64,000 bases of DNA from Cytobacillus praedii (GCF_001439605.1 NZ_LMBX01000016.1:64554-128553), one strand, 5' to 3'. Positions 45,880 through 55,205 are shown, numbered from the stretch's first letter. Program-made: numbers and translations. The notes: generated from the letters alone by a model not told the origin.

Positions 45880-46382
45880 GGCATTGCCAATCTAGCTGCA
45901 TAACCAATAGCAAGATAGGATAAATAAAAATAAGAACTCCTTTCATTCAATTTAAAAAGGTAATATGGAATACTCTAAGCTGATAGTTATATCTCTATCG
46001 GCTTATTAAATTCCCAAAATTGTTGAAAGAGGTAAGCCTTTAATCAAATCGTTCCAATAGTGTTGCAGAATCAATTTCATCTTCGGATTAAAGGAATAAT
46101 TTATGAAACAAGAAGACTATTTTATTGTAGGGAAGTAAAGAACAAGGACGTATATATGTAGAAAAACGGAAAGTGGAGTAAAAAATCTTTACAAAGCTTT
46201 TCATTTTATCTTTGCATAACTTTTGAAGAGGACTTCTAGAATGGATGTGCTTTTTGGAAGTAAGCCTTTAGTCTATTGTTTAAAGAGGTATTTATACCTA
46301 GAAACTAAACTTCAGCCCAAACGTAAAAGATGATAAAGGCATGTAAATGTTTGATTTGTTATATAAGGAGTGAGTTGCAATA
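45880..46382 (+). other. Gene-free segment upstream of the intact unknown gene
   Basis: About 500 bp with no convincing gene. It holds one arm of the duplicated terminator at its start, two copies of GTAAGCCTTTA (near 46031 and 46260), and the SD ATAAGGAGTGAG before the next gene. It looks like debris from a duplication whose upstream gene was lost. Confidence 0.45.
45924..45960 (+). repeat. Left copy of a 37-bp direct repeat (truncated terminator)
   Basis: The sequence starting ATAAAAATAAGAACTCCTTT matches 47254-47290 at 35 of 37 positions. Here the right arm of the hairpin is missing (AAAAAGGTAATATGG), so it no longer terminates. Confidence 0.85.
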
Positions 46383-47237
46383 TTGATAGACACAAAGCCT
46401 GCCAAACTACACGAAAAAAATATTAAACAGTACAAAAAAATATTTGAAAAATGGGATATGTGGGATTTTGCCTATTTTGATGGCAAAGATTATTATTTTT
46501 TAACTTTATATGAGCAGGTTCTTAAAGGAATAACAGGTTATTTGATCCTAGACTACAAAGGGAATATCGTTCCTTTTGTACAGGCAAAAGCCCCAGCTCT
46601 TTCTTTAATTAGATTTAATACGATGATCCATGGGGCAATGCAGGAAATGGTTCCGCAAATGCGGAAAAGTATGACTCCGTATAAAGAAGTAGTATCCTTG
46701 TTATCAAAATATAAAACAAATCTAGTCAGTAAGCATCCCAACCTGGAATCATCTGTTGAAAAGGTTATTCAATACACAACTCACGCGTTAGGAAACAGTA
46801 TGCGAATTGAGGGATTTATTAATAAATTAGGCCATTTGCAGCGTTTTGCTACGAGAGAACATGGATATTTTGATGATGAAATCTTAAAGGCAATGAAAGA
46901 AGAAAGTGTTAAGTATAATGCCATGATGTATGAGTATGGTCTCAATGAATTTGATATGATGAATGATTACCAGCAAATAATCAATGCTTTAAGTGAGGGA
47001 TCTTCTACTATTCCTTTTACTGACCGTAAAAAAATAAATGAACTATTGAAGGCAGCAATGCAATCAAATAATGGTTCGTTAAAAAGGACAATGCAGGAAT
47101 TTGATGATGGATTTAAGGAGGTCAATGTACTTCTAAATCCAGCAAATTTAGAGCAATCGTTTGATGAAAAAATGTCAAAAAGCGGGTTGAAGGCATTTGA
47201 AGAAAAAATAGTCCCTATCATTCGAAATCCATCATAA
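46383..47237 (+). CDS. Unknown protein of the Tad island (intact copy)
   Basis: A 284-residue soluble, mostly helical protein beginning MIDTKPAKLHEKNIKQYKK. Notable segments are KWDMWDFAYFDGKDYYFL, YLILDYKGNIVPFV and GLKAFEEKIVPIIRNPS. No signal peptide or membrane helix is evident and I do not recognise the family. A broken copy follows the tryptophan-rich gene at 43081, so the gene was duplicated with its flanks. Pairing with a toxin-like protein suggests a possible partner or immunity role, but this is inference. TTG46383 follows AAGGAG at 12 nt. It is closed by a bidirectional terminator. Confidence 0.75.
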   Translation: MIDTKPAKLHEKNIKQYKKIFEKWDMWDFAYFDGKDYYFLTLYEQVLKGITGYLILDYKGNIVPFVQAKAPALSLIRFNTMIHGAMQEMVPQMRKSMTPYKEVVSLLSKYKTNLVSKHPNLESSVEKVIQYTTHALGNSMRIEGFINKLGHLQRFATREHGYFDDEILKAMKEESVKYNAMMYEYGLNEFDMMNDYQQIINALSEGSSTIPFTDRKKINELLKAAMQSNNGSLKRTMQEFDDGFKEVNVLLNPANLEQSFDEKMSKSGLKAFEEKIVPIIRNPS

Positions 47238-47253
47238 TACAGGTATAGTACAT

Positions 47254-47290
47254 ATAAAAATAAGAACCCCTTTCATTCAATTTGAAAAGG
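47254..47290 (+). repeat. Right copy of the 37-bp direct repeat
   Basis: Begins ATAAAAATAAGAACCCCTTT and forms the left arm and loop of the working terminator at 47256-47302. The two copies lie 1,330 bp apart and bracket the intact unknown gene. Confidence 0.85.
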
Positions 47291-47302
47291 GTTCTTATTT
47301 TT
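47256..47302. terminator. Bidirectional terminator between the Tad island and zwf
   Basis: AAAAATAAGAACCC (47256-47269) pairs perfectly with GGGTTCTTATTTTT (47289-47302), extended by TTTC/GAAA inside the stem. It serves convergent transcription units. Confidence 0.9.
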
Positions 47303-47309
47303 ATTTAAT

Positions 47310-48812
47310 TTAGCAATTATCCACATTTAAATCGGTCACAGGCCACCAGAAGAATCCATCTTTTTCTAATAATTGATCTGCTTCTCTTGGTCCCATCGTT
47401 CCGGACTCGTAGTTCGGGAAGTTCTCTGCTTTTTCCGACTCCCAAACCTCAGATATTTTATCGACGAAGCTCCAAGAAAGGGCCACTTCGTCCCAATGGG
47501 TAAAGTTGGTTGCGTCTCCGCGCATGCAGTCATATAATAGCTTTTCATATGCTTCTGGCGTATTGATTCCATCAATCCCTTTATTGGCAAAGTTTAACTT
47601 TACAGGTGTGGCCTCCACATTTTGTCCGCTCTTTTTAGCATTCAAATAGAGCGAAATTCCTTCACCCGGCTGAATGTGGATAACGAGTAAATTTGGATTT
47701 AGCGTTTGCTCAGATTGATAGTACAAGTTCATCGGAATATCTTTAAATTGGATTACAATTTTAGTTGACTTTGTTTCCATTCTTTTTCCTGTACGGATAT
47801 AGATTGGTACGCCTGCCCAGCGGAAATTATCAATTAAAAGCTTTCCAGCGACAAATGTTTCGGTATTAGAAGCAGGATTCACCATCGGCTCATCGCGATA
47901 GGCTGGCACTTCTTCTCCGTCTATTTTCCCTTTGCCATATTGACCGCGGACAAAATGCTCATTGACGGCATCGCCTTCTAACGGCCTCATTGCACGAAGT
48001 ACTTTTACTTTCTCAGATCTAATTTCTTCTGTTGTCAGGCGAATAGGCGGTTCCATCGCAAGGAGGGCGACCATTTGCAGCATATGGTTTTGGACCATGT
48101 CTCGGAGAGCACCGCTTGTTTCATAGTAGCGGCCTCGTTCCTCTACTCCAAGCACTTCACTTGATGTCAACTGGATATTAGAAATGTAGCGATTATTCCA
48201 TAGCGGTTCAAAAATCGCATTTGCAAAACGGATCACTTCAATATTCTGTACCATTTCTTTTCCTAAGTAGTGGTCAATTCGGTAAATCTCATCTTCTGAA
48301 AACGCATTTCTGATTTGTTTATTGAGCTGCTTCGCGGACTCTACATCATGGCCAAAAGGCTTTTCAATGACAAGCCGCTTAAAGCCTGCTACATCTGTCA
48401 ATCCATCTGCCTTTAGATGCTCAGCAATTGTCCCAAAAAACTCAGGAGCCATTGCTAGATAAAAGATCCGATTTCCTCCTAATCCATAGTGACTATCCAG
48501 ATCCGATGCCATTTGTTTTAAGGATAGATAGGAACTTGAATCTGTAACATCATGTGAATGATAGTGAAAATGGGAAATAAACTCATCGTGATTTCCGTTT
48601 TTATCAGATGCAGCCTCAATCGATTCCTTTACACTTAACTGAAATTCTTCATTTGAGAGTGCACGTCTTGCAACACCTACTACTGCAAATCGTTCAGATA
48701 GCTTGCCTTTTTGATACAATCGATAAAGTGATGGGAATAATTTTCTCTTAGCTAAATCTCCTGTTGCGCCAAATATCATAATTAATGCAGTTGGTTTTTC
48801 AGTATGTATCAC
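47310..48812 (-). CDS. zwf: Glucose-6-phosphate 1-dehydrogenase
   Basis: First step of the oxidative pentose phosphate pathway, producing NADPH. From GTG48812 (AAGAGG 10 nt upstream) the protein has 500 residues with the dinucleotide motif FGATGDLAKRKLFPSLY and the substrate signature RIDHYLGKEMVQN. An in-frame ATG at 48926 would add 38 residues that are not conserved. In B. subtilis zwf (yqjJ) lies next to gndA; here the Tad island separates them and zwf faces the island. Confidence 0.96.
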   Translation of the reverse strand: MIHTEKPTALIMIFGATGDLAKRKLFPSLYRLYQKGKLSERFAVVGVARRALSNEEFQLSVKESIEAASDKNGNHDEFISHFHYHSHDVTDSSSYLSLKQMASDLDSHYGLGGNRIFYLAMAPEFFGTIAEHLKADGLTDVAGFKRLVIEKPFGHDVESAKQLNKQIRNAFSEDEIYRIDHYLGKEMVQNIEVIRFANAIFEPLWNNRYISNIQLTSSEVLGVEERGRYYETSGALRDMVQNHMLQMVALLAMEPPIRLTTEEIRSEKVKVLRAMRPLEGDAVNEHFVRGQYGKGKIDGEEVPAYRDEPMVNPASNTETFVAGKLLIDNFRWAGVPIYIRTGKRMETKSTKIVIQFKDIPMNLYYQSEQTLNPNLLVIHIQPGEGISLYLNAKKSGQNVEATPVKLNFANKGIDGINTPEAYEKLLYDCMRGDATNFTHWDEVALSWSFVDKISEVWESEKAENFPNYESGTMGPREADQLLEKDGFFWWPVTDLNVDNC

Positions 48813-48947
48813 GTTTCTTGAACCTCTTTTCAACAAGAATTCTTTAATTATAAAAGAATAAAGGATGTTTTTCATCATAAATATCTCGCAAATATAGTTT
48901 TTCGCGAATACATCCTTCCTATCCAAATGTTTTTAATTAAAGATTAT

Positions 48948-48957
48948 ATGGTATAGT
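48948..48957 (+). promoter_or_regulatory. Possible extended -10 promoter of rnz
   Basis: ATGGTATAGT contains the extended -10 TGGTATAGT, 56 bp before the rnz start; no clear -35. Confidence 0.35.
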
Positions 48958-49012
48958 AAGTACATTCAATATAGCACGAATTTATTTTTAAAGCTTTAAA
49001 GGGGAGTTATGT

Positions 49013-49945
49013 ATGGAAGTCTTTTTTTTAGGCACGGGTGCGGGAATGCCTGCTAAACTGCGAAATGTTACTTCAATTGCGCTGAAATTGCTAGAAGAGC
49101 GGGGAGCCATCTGGCTTTTTGACTGTGGAGAAGCAACCCAGCATCAAATTTTACATACATCGATTAAGCCGCGCAGAATAGAAAAAATTTTCATTACCCA
49201 TTTGCATGGGGATCATATTTATGGGCTTCCAGGACTATTATCAAGCAGATCGTTTCAAGGAGGAGAATCAGAGGTTGTTTTGTATGGACCAAAGGGGATA
49301 AAGGAATTTGTTGACATCTCACTATCTGTTAGCCAGACCTATTTGAAATATCCGCTGAAAATAGTCGAAATCGAGGAAGGAATTATTTTTGAGGATGAAG
49401 AATTTACGGTAGAAGCCAGGCTTCTTGAACATGGGATTCCTTCGTATGGCTTTCGAGTGAGCGAAAAGGACAGACCTGGTACATTGCTTGCAGATAAGCT
49501 TATGGAAGCAGGTGTAAAGCCAGGACCGCTTTATAAAAAAATAAAAAATGGAGAGGCAGTAAAGCTTGAAAATGGAAATATAATTGAGCCTGGAGCTTTT
49601 TTAGGACCTTCGCAAAAGGGACGAATCATTACGATTCTTGGGGATACGAGAATTTGTGAGGCAGCCGCATATTTAGCCCAAGATGCGGATTTGCTTGTTC
49701 ATGAAGCAACATTCTCCAATGGAGAAGAGAAGCTCGCATATGATTACTTTCACTCAACAACTGTTCAAGCCGCACAGGTTGCCAAAGAGGCAGGTGTGAA
49801 AAAGCTGTGCTTAACTCATATTAGCTCAAGGTATGATCGTACTGATTGGAATCATCTTGAGGAAGAGGCAAGAAAGATTTTCCAGAATACAGTTATTTCA
49901 GAGGATTTTAAGGAAATATCATTGCCAATTTGTAAAGGAAATTGA
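49013..49945 (+). CDS. rnz: Ribonuclease Z
   Basis: tRNA 3'-end endonuclease that processes CCA-less tRNA precursors. The 310-residue metallo-beta-lactamase protein has the zinc motif THLHGDH with His63, His65, Asp67 and His68. Later ligands lie in [15 protein letters not shown] and LTHISSRY, and an exosite arm with [15 protein letters not shown] is present. AAAGGGGAG precedes the ATG. It corresponds to yqjK (rnz) of B. subtilis, divergent from zwf. Confidence 0.96.
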   Translation: MEVFFLGTGAGMPAKLRNVTSIALKLLEERGAIWLFDCGEATQHQILHTSIKPRRIEKIFITHLHGDHIYGLPGLLSSRSFQGGESEVVLYGPKGIKEFVDISLSVSQTYLKYPLKIVEIEEGIIFEDEEFTVEARLLEHGIPSYGFRVSEKDRPGTLLADKLMEAGVKPGPLYKKIKNGEAVKLENGNIIEPGAFLGPSQKGRIITILGDTRICEAAAYLAQDADLLVHEATFSNGEEKLAYDYFHSTTVQAAQVAKEAGVKKLCLTHISSRYDRTDWNHLEEEARKIFQNTVISEDFKEISLPICKGN

Positions 49946-50009
49946 ATTTTTCCGATAATTTTATTGACTTGACCAAAAATGCATACTATAATCTCATTTA
50001 AACCTAAAC

Positions 50010-50256
50010 ATTATATTTATAAAGCTATGAAGAGTATTTATTAAGTCTTATTTCCCTGTTATAGAGAGTCAGTGGTTGGTGAAAACTGATACACAGGTAA
50101 GATGAATTTCAGCTTGGAGCTTTTTCTTGCTGCATGTATTATGCGGGAAGAACGGAAGAATCCGTTAACATGTCAAGTGGAAAGTCACATGCTTTCAAAA
50201 AGGGTGGTACCGCGTGAATCAAATCACGTCCCTTTTAGATAGCTGTGACTTTTTTG
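50010..50256 (+). promoter_or_regulatory. T-box riboswitch, phenylalanine specifier
   Basis: The leader has the T-box sequence AGGGTGGTACCGCG (50201-50214), Stem I with AGAGAGTC and a GGTTGGTGAAAACTG motif. A specifier region GAATTTCAG follows at 50104-50112. Reading GAA-n-codon-A gives UUC (50108-50110); a one-base shift gives UUU, so both readings are Phe. The terminator pairs AAAGTCACA (50181-50189) with TGTGACTTT (50244-50252). Uncharged tRNA-Phe should promote read-through into the transporter gene. Confidence 0.85.
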
Positions 50257-50322
50257 TTTTTAGTAAGAAATCGGCCAATTTCTGAACGATTCATGCTTAT
50301 TTGAAAAACTAAGGAGGAGCAA

Positions 50323-51663
50323 ATGATGCAAAATGAACAATGGTCTTCAAAAATTGGCTTTATATTAGCTTCTGCCGGTTCAGCAATTGGACTAGGAGCA
50401 ATTTGGAAGCTTCCGTATGTAACAGGGAATAGCGGAGGCGGCGCATTTATTCTATTATTCTTAATTTTTTCCTTACTTATTGGGTTTCCTCTTTTACTTG
50501 GTGAGTTTGTTATTGGACGCAGTACAGGAAAAGAAGCGATTTCTGCCTATAAGGCGATTGCACCGAAATCTAAGTGGCATTGGATTGGTTATTTAGGCGT
50601 ATTTACTTGTTTTCTTCTTCTGTCATTTTATAGTGTAATTGGCGGCTGGATTATTAAATATTTGATGGCTAGTTTGACTGGAGGGATGCCTGCTGAAGCA
50701 GAAGGTTATGCAGCGTTTTTTGAAAAGTCGGTTGCAAATCCACTCGAGGTTGTCATTTCTCAGGGAATCTTTTTAATCATTACTATTGTGGTTGTTGCAA
50801 GAGGTGTACAAAAAGGGATTGAGCAAATAAGCAAAATTTTAATGCCTGCTCTGTTCTTATTATTCATTGTTTTAATTATCCGTTCCTTAACGCTGGATGG
50901 GGCAATGGATGGGGTTGCTTTCTTCCTAAAGCCTGATTTTTCAAGCTTAACGTCTGAAAGTGTCCTTTATGCGATGGGACAATCGTTTTTCTCGTTGAGT
51001 GTTGGAGTTTCGGTTATGGTAACGTATAGCTCCTATTTATCAAAAAAGGAAAGCCTTCTGCAGCCAGCGTTATCTATTGTAGTCATGAATCTATTCATCT
51101 CCATTTTAGCTGGACTTGCTATTTTCCCAGCTGTATTTTCCCTAGGGTTTGAGCCAGCAGCTGGTCCGGGATTATTATTTATTGTTCTGCCATCTGTATT
51201 TGACCAAATTGTTTTTGGTAAGGTATTTTTGCTCTTATTCCTTTCTCTGTTTTTATTCGCTACCTTAACTTCTGCTTTTTCAATGCTTGAAATTGTTGTC
51301 GCGGCGCTGACGAATAAGAAGGGAAAAGGGAGGGCTCGAATGGCTTGGCTAATGGGAGCAGCAATTTTCATTGTCGGCATTCCTTCTGCCTTATCTTACA
51401 GTACATTATCTGACATCTTGATTTTTGGAAAAAGTATTTTTGACAGTGCTGATTTTCTTGTCAGCAATATTTTGATGCCAATTGGGGCTTTACTCATCTC
51501 TATATTCGTTTCGTTTAAAATGAAGAAGGATCTTTTAAGAAGTGAGCTGATTCAGGGGAAAAAAAGCTTGAATTTTATTTTTACCGTCTGGTTTTTCCTA
51601 ATGAGATATGTCGTTCCTCTTGTTATTATTATTGTGTTTCTTGATACAGTGGACATTATTTAA
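50323..51663 (+). CDS. Neurotransmitter:sodium symporter family amino-acid transporter
   Basis: Sodium-coupled amino-acid uptake (LeuT/MhsT fold). The 446-residue protein has about 11 membrane helices, with the first unwound helix motif [20 protein letters not shown] and helix 6 region [29 protein letters not shown] precedes two adjacent ATG codons (50323 and 50326), either of which could be used. The T-box upstream points to phenylalanine, or aromatic amino acids, as the regulated substrate. Confidence 0.92.
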   Translation: MMQNEQWSSKIGFILASAGSAIGLGAIWKLPYVTGNSGGGAFILLFLIFSLLIGFPLLLGEFVIGRSTGKEAISAYKAIAPKSKWHWIGYLGVFTCFLLLSFYSVIGGWIIKYLMASLTGGMPAEAEGYAAFFEKSVANPLEVVISQGIFLIITIVVVARGVQKGIEQISKILMPALFLLFIVLIIRSLTLDGAMDGVAFFLKPDFSSLTSESVLYAMGQSFFSLSVGVSVMVTYSSYLSKKESLLQPALSIVVMNLFISILAGLAIFPAVFSLGFEPAAGPGLLFIVLPSVFDQIVFGKVFLLLFLSLFLFATLTSAFSMLEIVVAALTNKKGKGRARMAWLMGAAIFIVGIPSALSYSTLSDILIFGKSIFDSADFLVSNILMPIGALLISIFVSFKMKKDLLRSELIQGKKSLNFIFTVWFFLMRYVVPLVIIIVFLDTVDII

Positions 51664-51667
51664 ACGT

Positions 51668-51706
51668 AAAAGCGGGATGGACACTTTCGTCCATCCCGCT
51701 TTTAAT
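51668..51706. terminator. Bidirectional terminator between the transporter gene and namA
   Basis: AAAAGCGGGATGGAC (51668-51682) and GTCCATCCCGCTTTT (51689-51703) form a perfect 15-bp stem, with A- and T-tracts on either side. Confidence 0.95.
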
Positions 51707-52728
51707 TAAATAAGCCACCCTCGTTCATATTGCTTCGGTGATTCAATGTTAACGCCAAGTTCCTTCGCTGCTGTGCGCGGCCAGTATGGATCACGCAGAA
51801 GCTCACGAGCAAGGAAAATTAAATCGGCACGGTCATTTTGGAGAATCTCTTCTGCATGAAGCGGTGCTGTAATTAAGCCTACCGCTCCTGTAGGGATACC
51901 AGCCTCCTCTTTAATTTTTTCGGAGAACTTTACCTGATAGCCAGGGTACGTGTGAATCCTAGCTGGGACTACTGCACCAGAGCTAACATCAATAAGATCG
52001 ATTCCTTGTTCTTTCATCCATTTCCCAAATTGTACATAATCTTTAGCAGTTAAGCCTTTCTCATGATAATCATGTGCAGAAACTCGAACAAATAATGGCC
52101 CATCCCATACAGTTTTAATTGCCTCAATGATTTCACGAAGGAAACGATAACGATTTTCAGGAGATCCACCGTATTCGTCTGTCCGCTGGTTAGAAAGAGG
52201 GGATAGGAATTCATTAATTAGATAGCCATGGGCCCCGTGAATTTCGATAATATCAAAGCCTGCTTTTTGTGCTCTTTCTGCTCCTTGCTTGAATGAGTCA
52301 ATTGTTTCTTGTATTTCTTCAATCGTCATTTCTTTTGGCTGTTTCATTTTTTCATTGAATGCTAGAGCGGATGGTGCAATGATTTCACCCTCGAGCACTG
52401 CTTTTCGGCCAGCATGGGCAAGCTGAATGCCGGTTGCTGCTCCATGTTCCTTCATTAAATCAGTGAGTTCCTTTAACCCAGCAATGTGATCATCGCTCCA
52501 AATCCCTAAGTCATTTGGGGAAATCCGTCCTTGTGGAGTGACAGCAGTTGCTTCTAAAATAATCAGACCTACTTGACCGACAGCTCTGCTCGTATAATGT
52601 GTTTTATGCCAATTCTCTACCATGCCATCCTCGTTCGGGCATGAGTACATACACATCGGTGCCATGACAATCCGGTTTTTAATCGTCGTATTCTTAATCG
52701 TAAAAGGGGTAAAGAGCTTTGCTTCCAT
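51706..52728 (-). CDS. namA: NADPH dehydrogenase, Old Yellow Enzyme family (YqjM)
   Basis: FMN enzyme that reduces activated alkenes such as enones. The 340 residues include the YqjM-type N-terminus with Cys26 and Tyr28 (MAPMCMYSC) that tune FMN, and the substrate His pair in [26 protein letters not shown] precedes the ATG. It occupies the yqjM position between rnz and proC. It is the thermophilic-like OYE subclass by its Cys26. Confidence 0.95.
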   Translation of the reverse strand: MEAKLFTPFTIKNTTIKNRIVMAPMCMYSCPNEDGMVENWHKTHYTSRAVGQVGLIILEATAVTPQGRISPNDLGIWSDDHIAGLKELTDLMKEHGAATGIQLAHAGRKAVLEGEIIAPSALAFNEKMKQPKEMTIEEIQETIDSFKQGAERAQKAGFDIIEIHGAHGYLINEFLSPLSNQRTDEYGGSPENRYRFLREIIEAIKTVWDGPLFVRVSAHDYHEKGLTAKDYVQFGKWMKEQGIDLIDVSSGAVVPARIHTYPGYQVKFSEKIKEEAGIPTGAVGLITAPLHAEEILQNDRADLIFLARELLRDPYWPRTAAKELGVNIESPKQYERGWLI

Positions 52729-52797
52729 TTGAAAAACCTCCTCTTATGTATGTAGCTTTTCTCTAGTATAACAATCGTTTCTTAAAATGAAAAAGAA

Positions 52798-53934
52798 CTA
52801 GCTTCTCTTTTCGCGCAATTCACTCAGACGGTACTTTGTTCCTCTCCATATGATGCCGCCTCTTTTAAATGTCAAGAAGCTCGCACGGATAATTGAATAA
52901 ATAAAGACAAGTGCAGTTATGGGAAATAAGAGAAAGAGCAGTGGAGAGAAGGTTGTCATCCGCTTAATGATGAATGTATAAACAATGGCGAGCAGAAGGA
53001 TATTGGCTGCACTTAAAATAATCTGGTCTTGGGAAAACAATGTGAAGAAAGGAAGAACTTGTGAAAGGAATACACCAGCTATCGCGAATAGAACCATGCT
53101 GATCCGATAGTGAAGACCGGCAAACGTATTTTTCTCAAGGCCAATTAATGCTTCTTGTAAGCTTCCATACCACTCTACCTCAAGTAATTCCATTGCAGTC
53201 ACCATTCGCTGATGATGCCCCATTTCCTTCATTTTCTTCCCGAGCATTAAATCATCATCGGGGCGCATTTTAATCGCTTTGTGCGTTCCAAAAGCATGAT
53301 AAGCCTTTTTCGCAATCATATTGAAGGCACCGATACCCATTCCAGTTTTCGATCGCGGTCTGTTCGCCATCCACGGGCGCTTATAGTAGGAAAAGCCAAA
53401 CATAAAAAAAGCGATAAAGGATTGGAGAAAAAAGTTCTTTCCATAAAGATTTGGAGCGGCAGTTAAGTGTTCAAGTTTATTGTTTGTAAAATAGCTGATT
53501 GCCTTGCCAATAGCTTGTTGTTGGAATTGAACATCTGCATCTGTAAATAATAGGAGGTCCCCGGCAGCATCTTGTGAACCTGTATAAAGTGCATAATTTT
53601 TTCCCAGCCATCCTTCTGGAAGCTCGCGAATATGAATGACCCTTATTCGTTTGTCAGTCTTCTGTAATTTGTCCATGATCTTTCCTGTTTTATCAGTAGA
53701 GCGGTCATTCACTAAAATCCATTCGATGTTTTTATAATTTTGTTTCAGCTGACTGATGATGCTGCTTTCAATGTTTTCCTCCTCATTCCTGGCTGCAACA
53801 ATGATTGAAAGCAGCGGACCGTTTATTCGTTCCGTTTCATCTTCAAGTCGATCTAATTTTCTAAAACCTGTACTGGCATCAACTAGAACTGCCACCCAAA
53901 CAAGCAGGTTTAAAAAAAGAAGAACGGTTAGCAT
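52798..53934 (-). CDS. Membrane glycosyltransferase, family 2
   Basis: From ATG53934 (GGAAGTG upstream) the 378-residue protein has an N-terminal membrane helix and a GT-A domain with LSIIVAARNEEENI, LVNDRSTDKTGKI and the DXD-like TDADVQF. A Q/RxxRW-type region is weakly present, and about three C-terminal membrane helices follow. It resembles 4,4'-diaponeurosporenoate or hopanoid-type glycosyltransferases (CrtQ-like), but no other carotenoid gene is nearby, so the acceptor is unknown. The in-frame ATG at 54012 adds residues without an SD. Confidence 0.82.
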   Translation of the reverse strand: MLTVLLFLNLLVWVAVLVDASTGFRKLDRLEDETERINGPLLSIIVAARNEEENIESSIISQLKQNYKNIEWILVNDRSTDKTGKIMDKLQKTDKRIRVIHIRELPEGWLGKNYALYTGSQDAAGDLLLFTDADVQFQQQAIGKAISYFTNNKLEHLTAAPNLYGKNFFLQSFIAFFMFGFSYYKRPWMANRPRSKTGMGIGAFNMIAKKAYHAFGTHKAIKMRPDDDLMLGKKMKEMGHHQRMVTAMELLEVEWYGSLQEALIGLEKNTFAGLHYRISMVLFAIAGVFLSQVLPFFTLFSQDQIILSAANILLLAIVYTFIIKRMTTFSPLLFLLFPITALVFIYSIIRASFLTFKRGGIIWRGTKYRLSELREKRS

Positions 53935-53984
53935 TGGGACACTTCCTTTTTTGAGACTTTGTATTATCAGCAAATATAGTGTAA

Positions 53985-54060
53985 TCCTGCAAAAATTGTG
54001 TGAAGTTTGCAAAGGAAATGGCTATTTGCAAAAATAAAGCGGAGTTCGCAAAAAAACTCA
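53985..54060. repeat. Short imperfect tandem repeat, about 20-bp period
   Basis: GCAAA cores begin at 53989, 54009, 54028 and 54048 (spacings 20, 19, 20), in contexts CCTGCAAAAATT, GTTTGCAAAGGA, ATTTGCAAAAAT and GTTCGCAAAAAA. They fill the gap between proC and the glycosyltransferase gene. No stem is obvious. Confidence 0.4.
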
Positions 54061-54078
54061 GCTTTTACCAAAATTCAG

Positions 54079-54909
54079 CTACACCTTTATTCCTGCACGA
54101 ATATGATCGCCAAGGCGCTTGGATTGGGCAGTTGCTTCTTTTATGCAATCGATAAAGGCGTGCTGTACGCGATAGTTTTCCAAAACCTTCAGTCCAGCTT
54201 CTGTTGTTCCGCCTGGACTTGTTACTTCCTTACGAAGCTGCCCGGGTTCTTTTGCTGACTTAGATAACATTTCTGCTGCTCCCAGCAATGTTTGCACGAT
54301 GAATTCCTTTGCGACCTCTTTCTCAAGCCCGACATCGACTGCGCTTTTTTCCATTGCTTCTGCTAAATAGTAAATATAGGCTGGACCGCTTCCTGACAAG
54401 CCAGTAACGGCATCGAGCTGCTCTTCTTCAACAATGGCTGTTACACCAACAGTTGCGAACATTTTTGATACAAGCCTCATCTGTTCAGCTGATACTGCTT
54501 GATTAATTGCAAGGGCGGTAGCTGACTTTCCGACTGCTGCCGATGTATTAGGCATTGCTCTTACAATGGCCAATGATTGTCCGGCAAGCATTTCAATACT
54601 GTTTATTGAAACACCAGCCAATACCGAAATAATTAGCATCTCCTCTGTTAAGTACTTCTTAATATGCTCAATTGCCTCAGCCGCATCCTTTGGTTTCATT
54701 GCTAATATAACAAGGCTGGCATTTTGGAAAAGTTCCTTTAAATCATAGGTCGTTTGCACATTATATTGATTTTGTAAGATTATTAATTTTTCATGGTCTG
54801 TCTTGTTTGTTACCCATATTTGCCTGCTGTCCATTAGCTTATTTTTTACTATGCCAGCTATTAAAGCCTCCGCCATGGAGCCTGCGCCAATGACCGCTAA
54901 TTTTTCCAT
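54079..54909 (-). CDS. proC: Pyrroline-5-carboxylate reductase
   Basis: Last step of proline synthesis. The 276 residues start with the NAD(P) motif VIGAGSMAEALIAG and have the signature MPNTSAAVGKSATAL and the C-terminal GLSGSGPAYIYYLAEAM with EVTSPGGTTEAGLKVLE. AGGAGGAATAAAAA precedes the ATG. It corresponds to proI (yqjO) of B. subtilis. Expression is controlled by a proline T-box immediately upstream. Confidence 0.96.
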   Translation of the reverse strand: MEKLAVIGAGSMAEALIAGIVKNKLMDSRQIWVTNKTDHEKLIILQNQYNVQTTYDLKELFQNASLVILAMKPKDAAEAIEHIKKYLTEEMLIISVLAGVSINSIEMLAGQSLAIVRAMPNTSAAVGKSATALAINQAVSAEQMRLVSKMFATVGVTAIVEEEQLDAVTGLSGSGPAYIYYLAEAMEKSAVDVGLEKEVAKEFIVQTLLGAAEMLSKSAKEPGQLRKEVTSPGGTTEAGLKVLENYRVQHAFIDCIKEATAQSKRLGDHIRAGIKV

Positions 54910-54945
54910 TTTTTATTCCTCCTGTGTAAATAAATGATTGAAAAC

Positions 54946-55205
54946 AAAAAAGCCCTTCCATCCTATAAAGGACGAAAGGACTAAGCTTTTCGCGGTACCA
55001 CCTTCAATTACCTTTTTCATAAAAATTGCAAAAAGGCATCTCAACTCCGTTAACGCCGGAAACACGTTTAGGTTTGCCTAACCGCTCATAAGGTAGGTTC
55101 AATGGTCAAGTGGACGGTGAAGCCTTTCAGCCTGCCGGGCTTCACTCTCTTTCGTCTTTTTCCATTTACTGGCCTTACTCATCGCTATTTCCAATCTAAA
55201 GATAT
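54946..55205 (-). promoter_or_regulatory. T-box riboswitch, proline specifier
   Basis: On the minus strand, AAGGTGGTACCGCG (55004-54991) is the T-box sequence. In Stem I the specifier region reads GAACCTA, giving CCU (55097-55095). The terminator is an imperfect stem ending GGAAGGGC-TTTTTT just upstream of proC. Uncharged tRNA-Pro should allow proC transcription, matching the gene's function. Confidence 0.88.

Noticed and set aside
46090..46140. Small frame MKQEDYFIVGK in the spacer before the intact unknown gene
   Set aside because: Ten to eleven codons with a weak SD; treated as chance in a decayed spacer.
32559..47309. Prophage or integrative element
   Set aside because: No integrase, recombinase, tRNA target, att repeats or structural phage genes were found; the content is a pilus locus.
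48813..48926. N-terminal extension of zwf
   Set aside because: The extra 38 residues are not family-like; GTG48812 has an AAGAGG sequence at 10 nt and begins just before the conserved domain.
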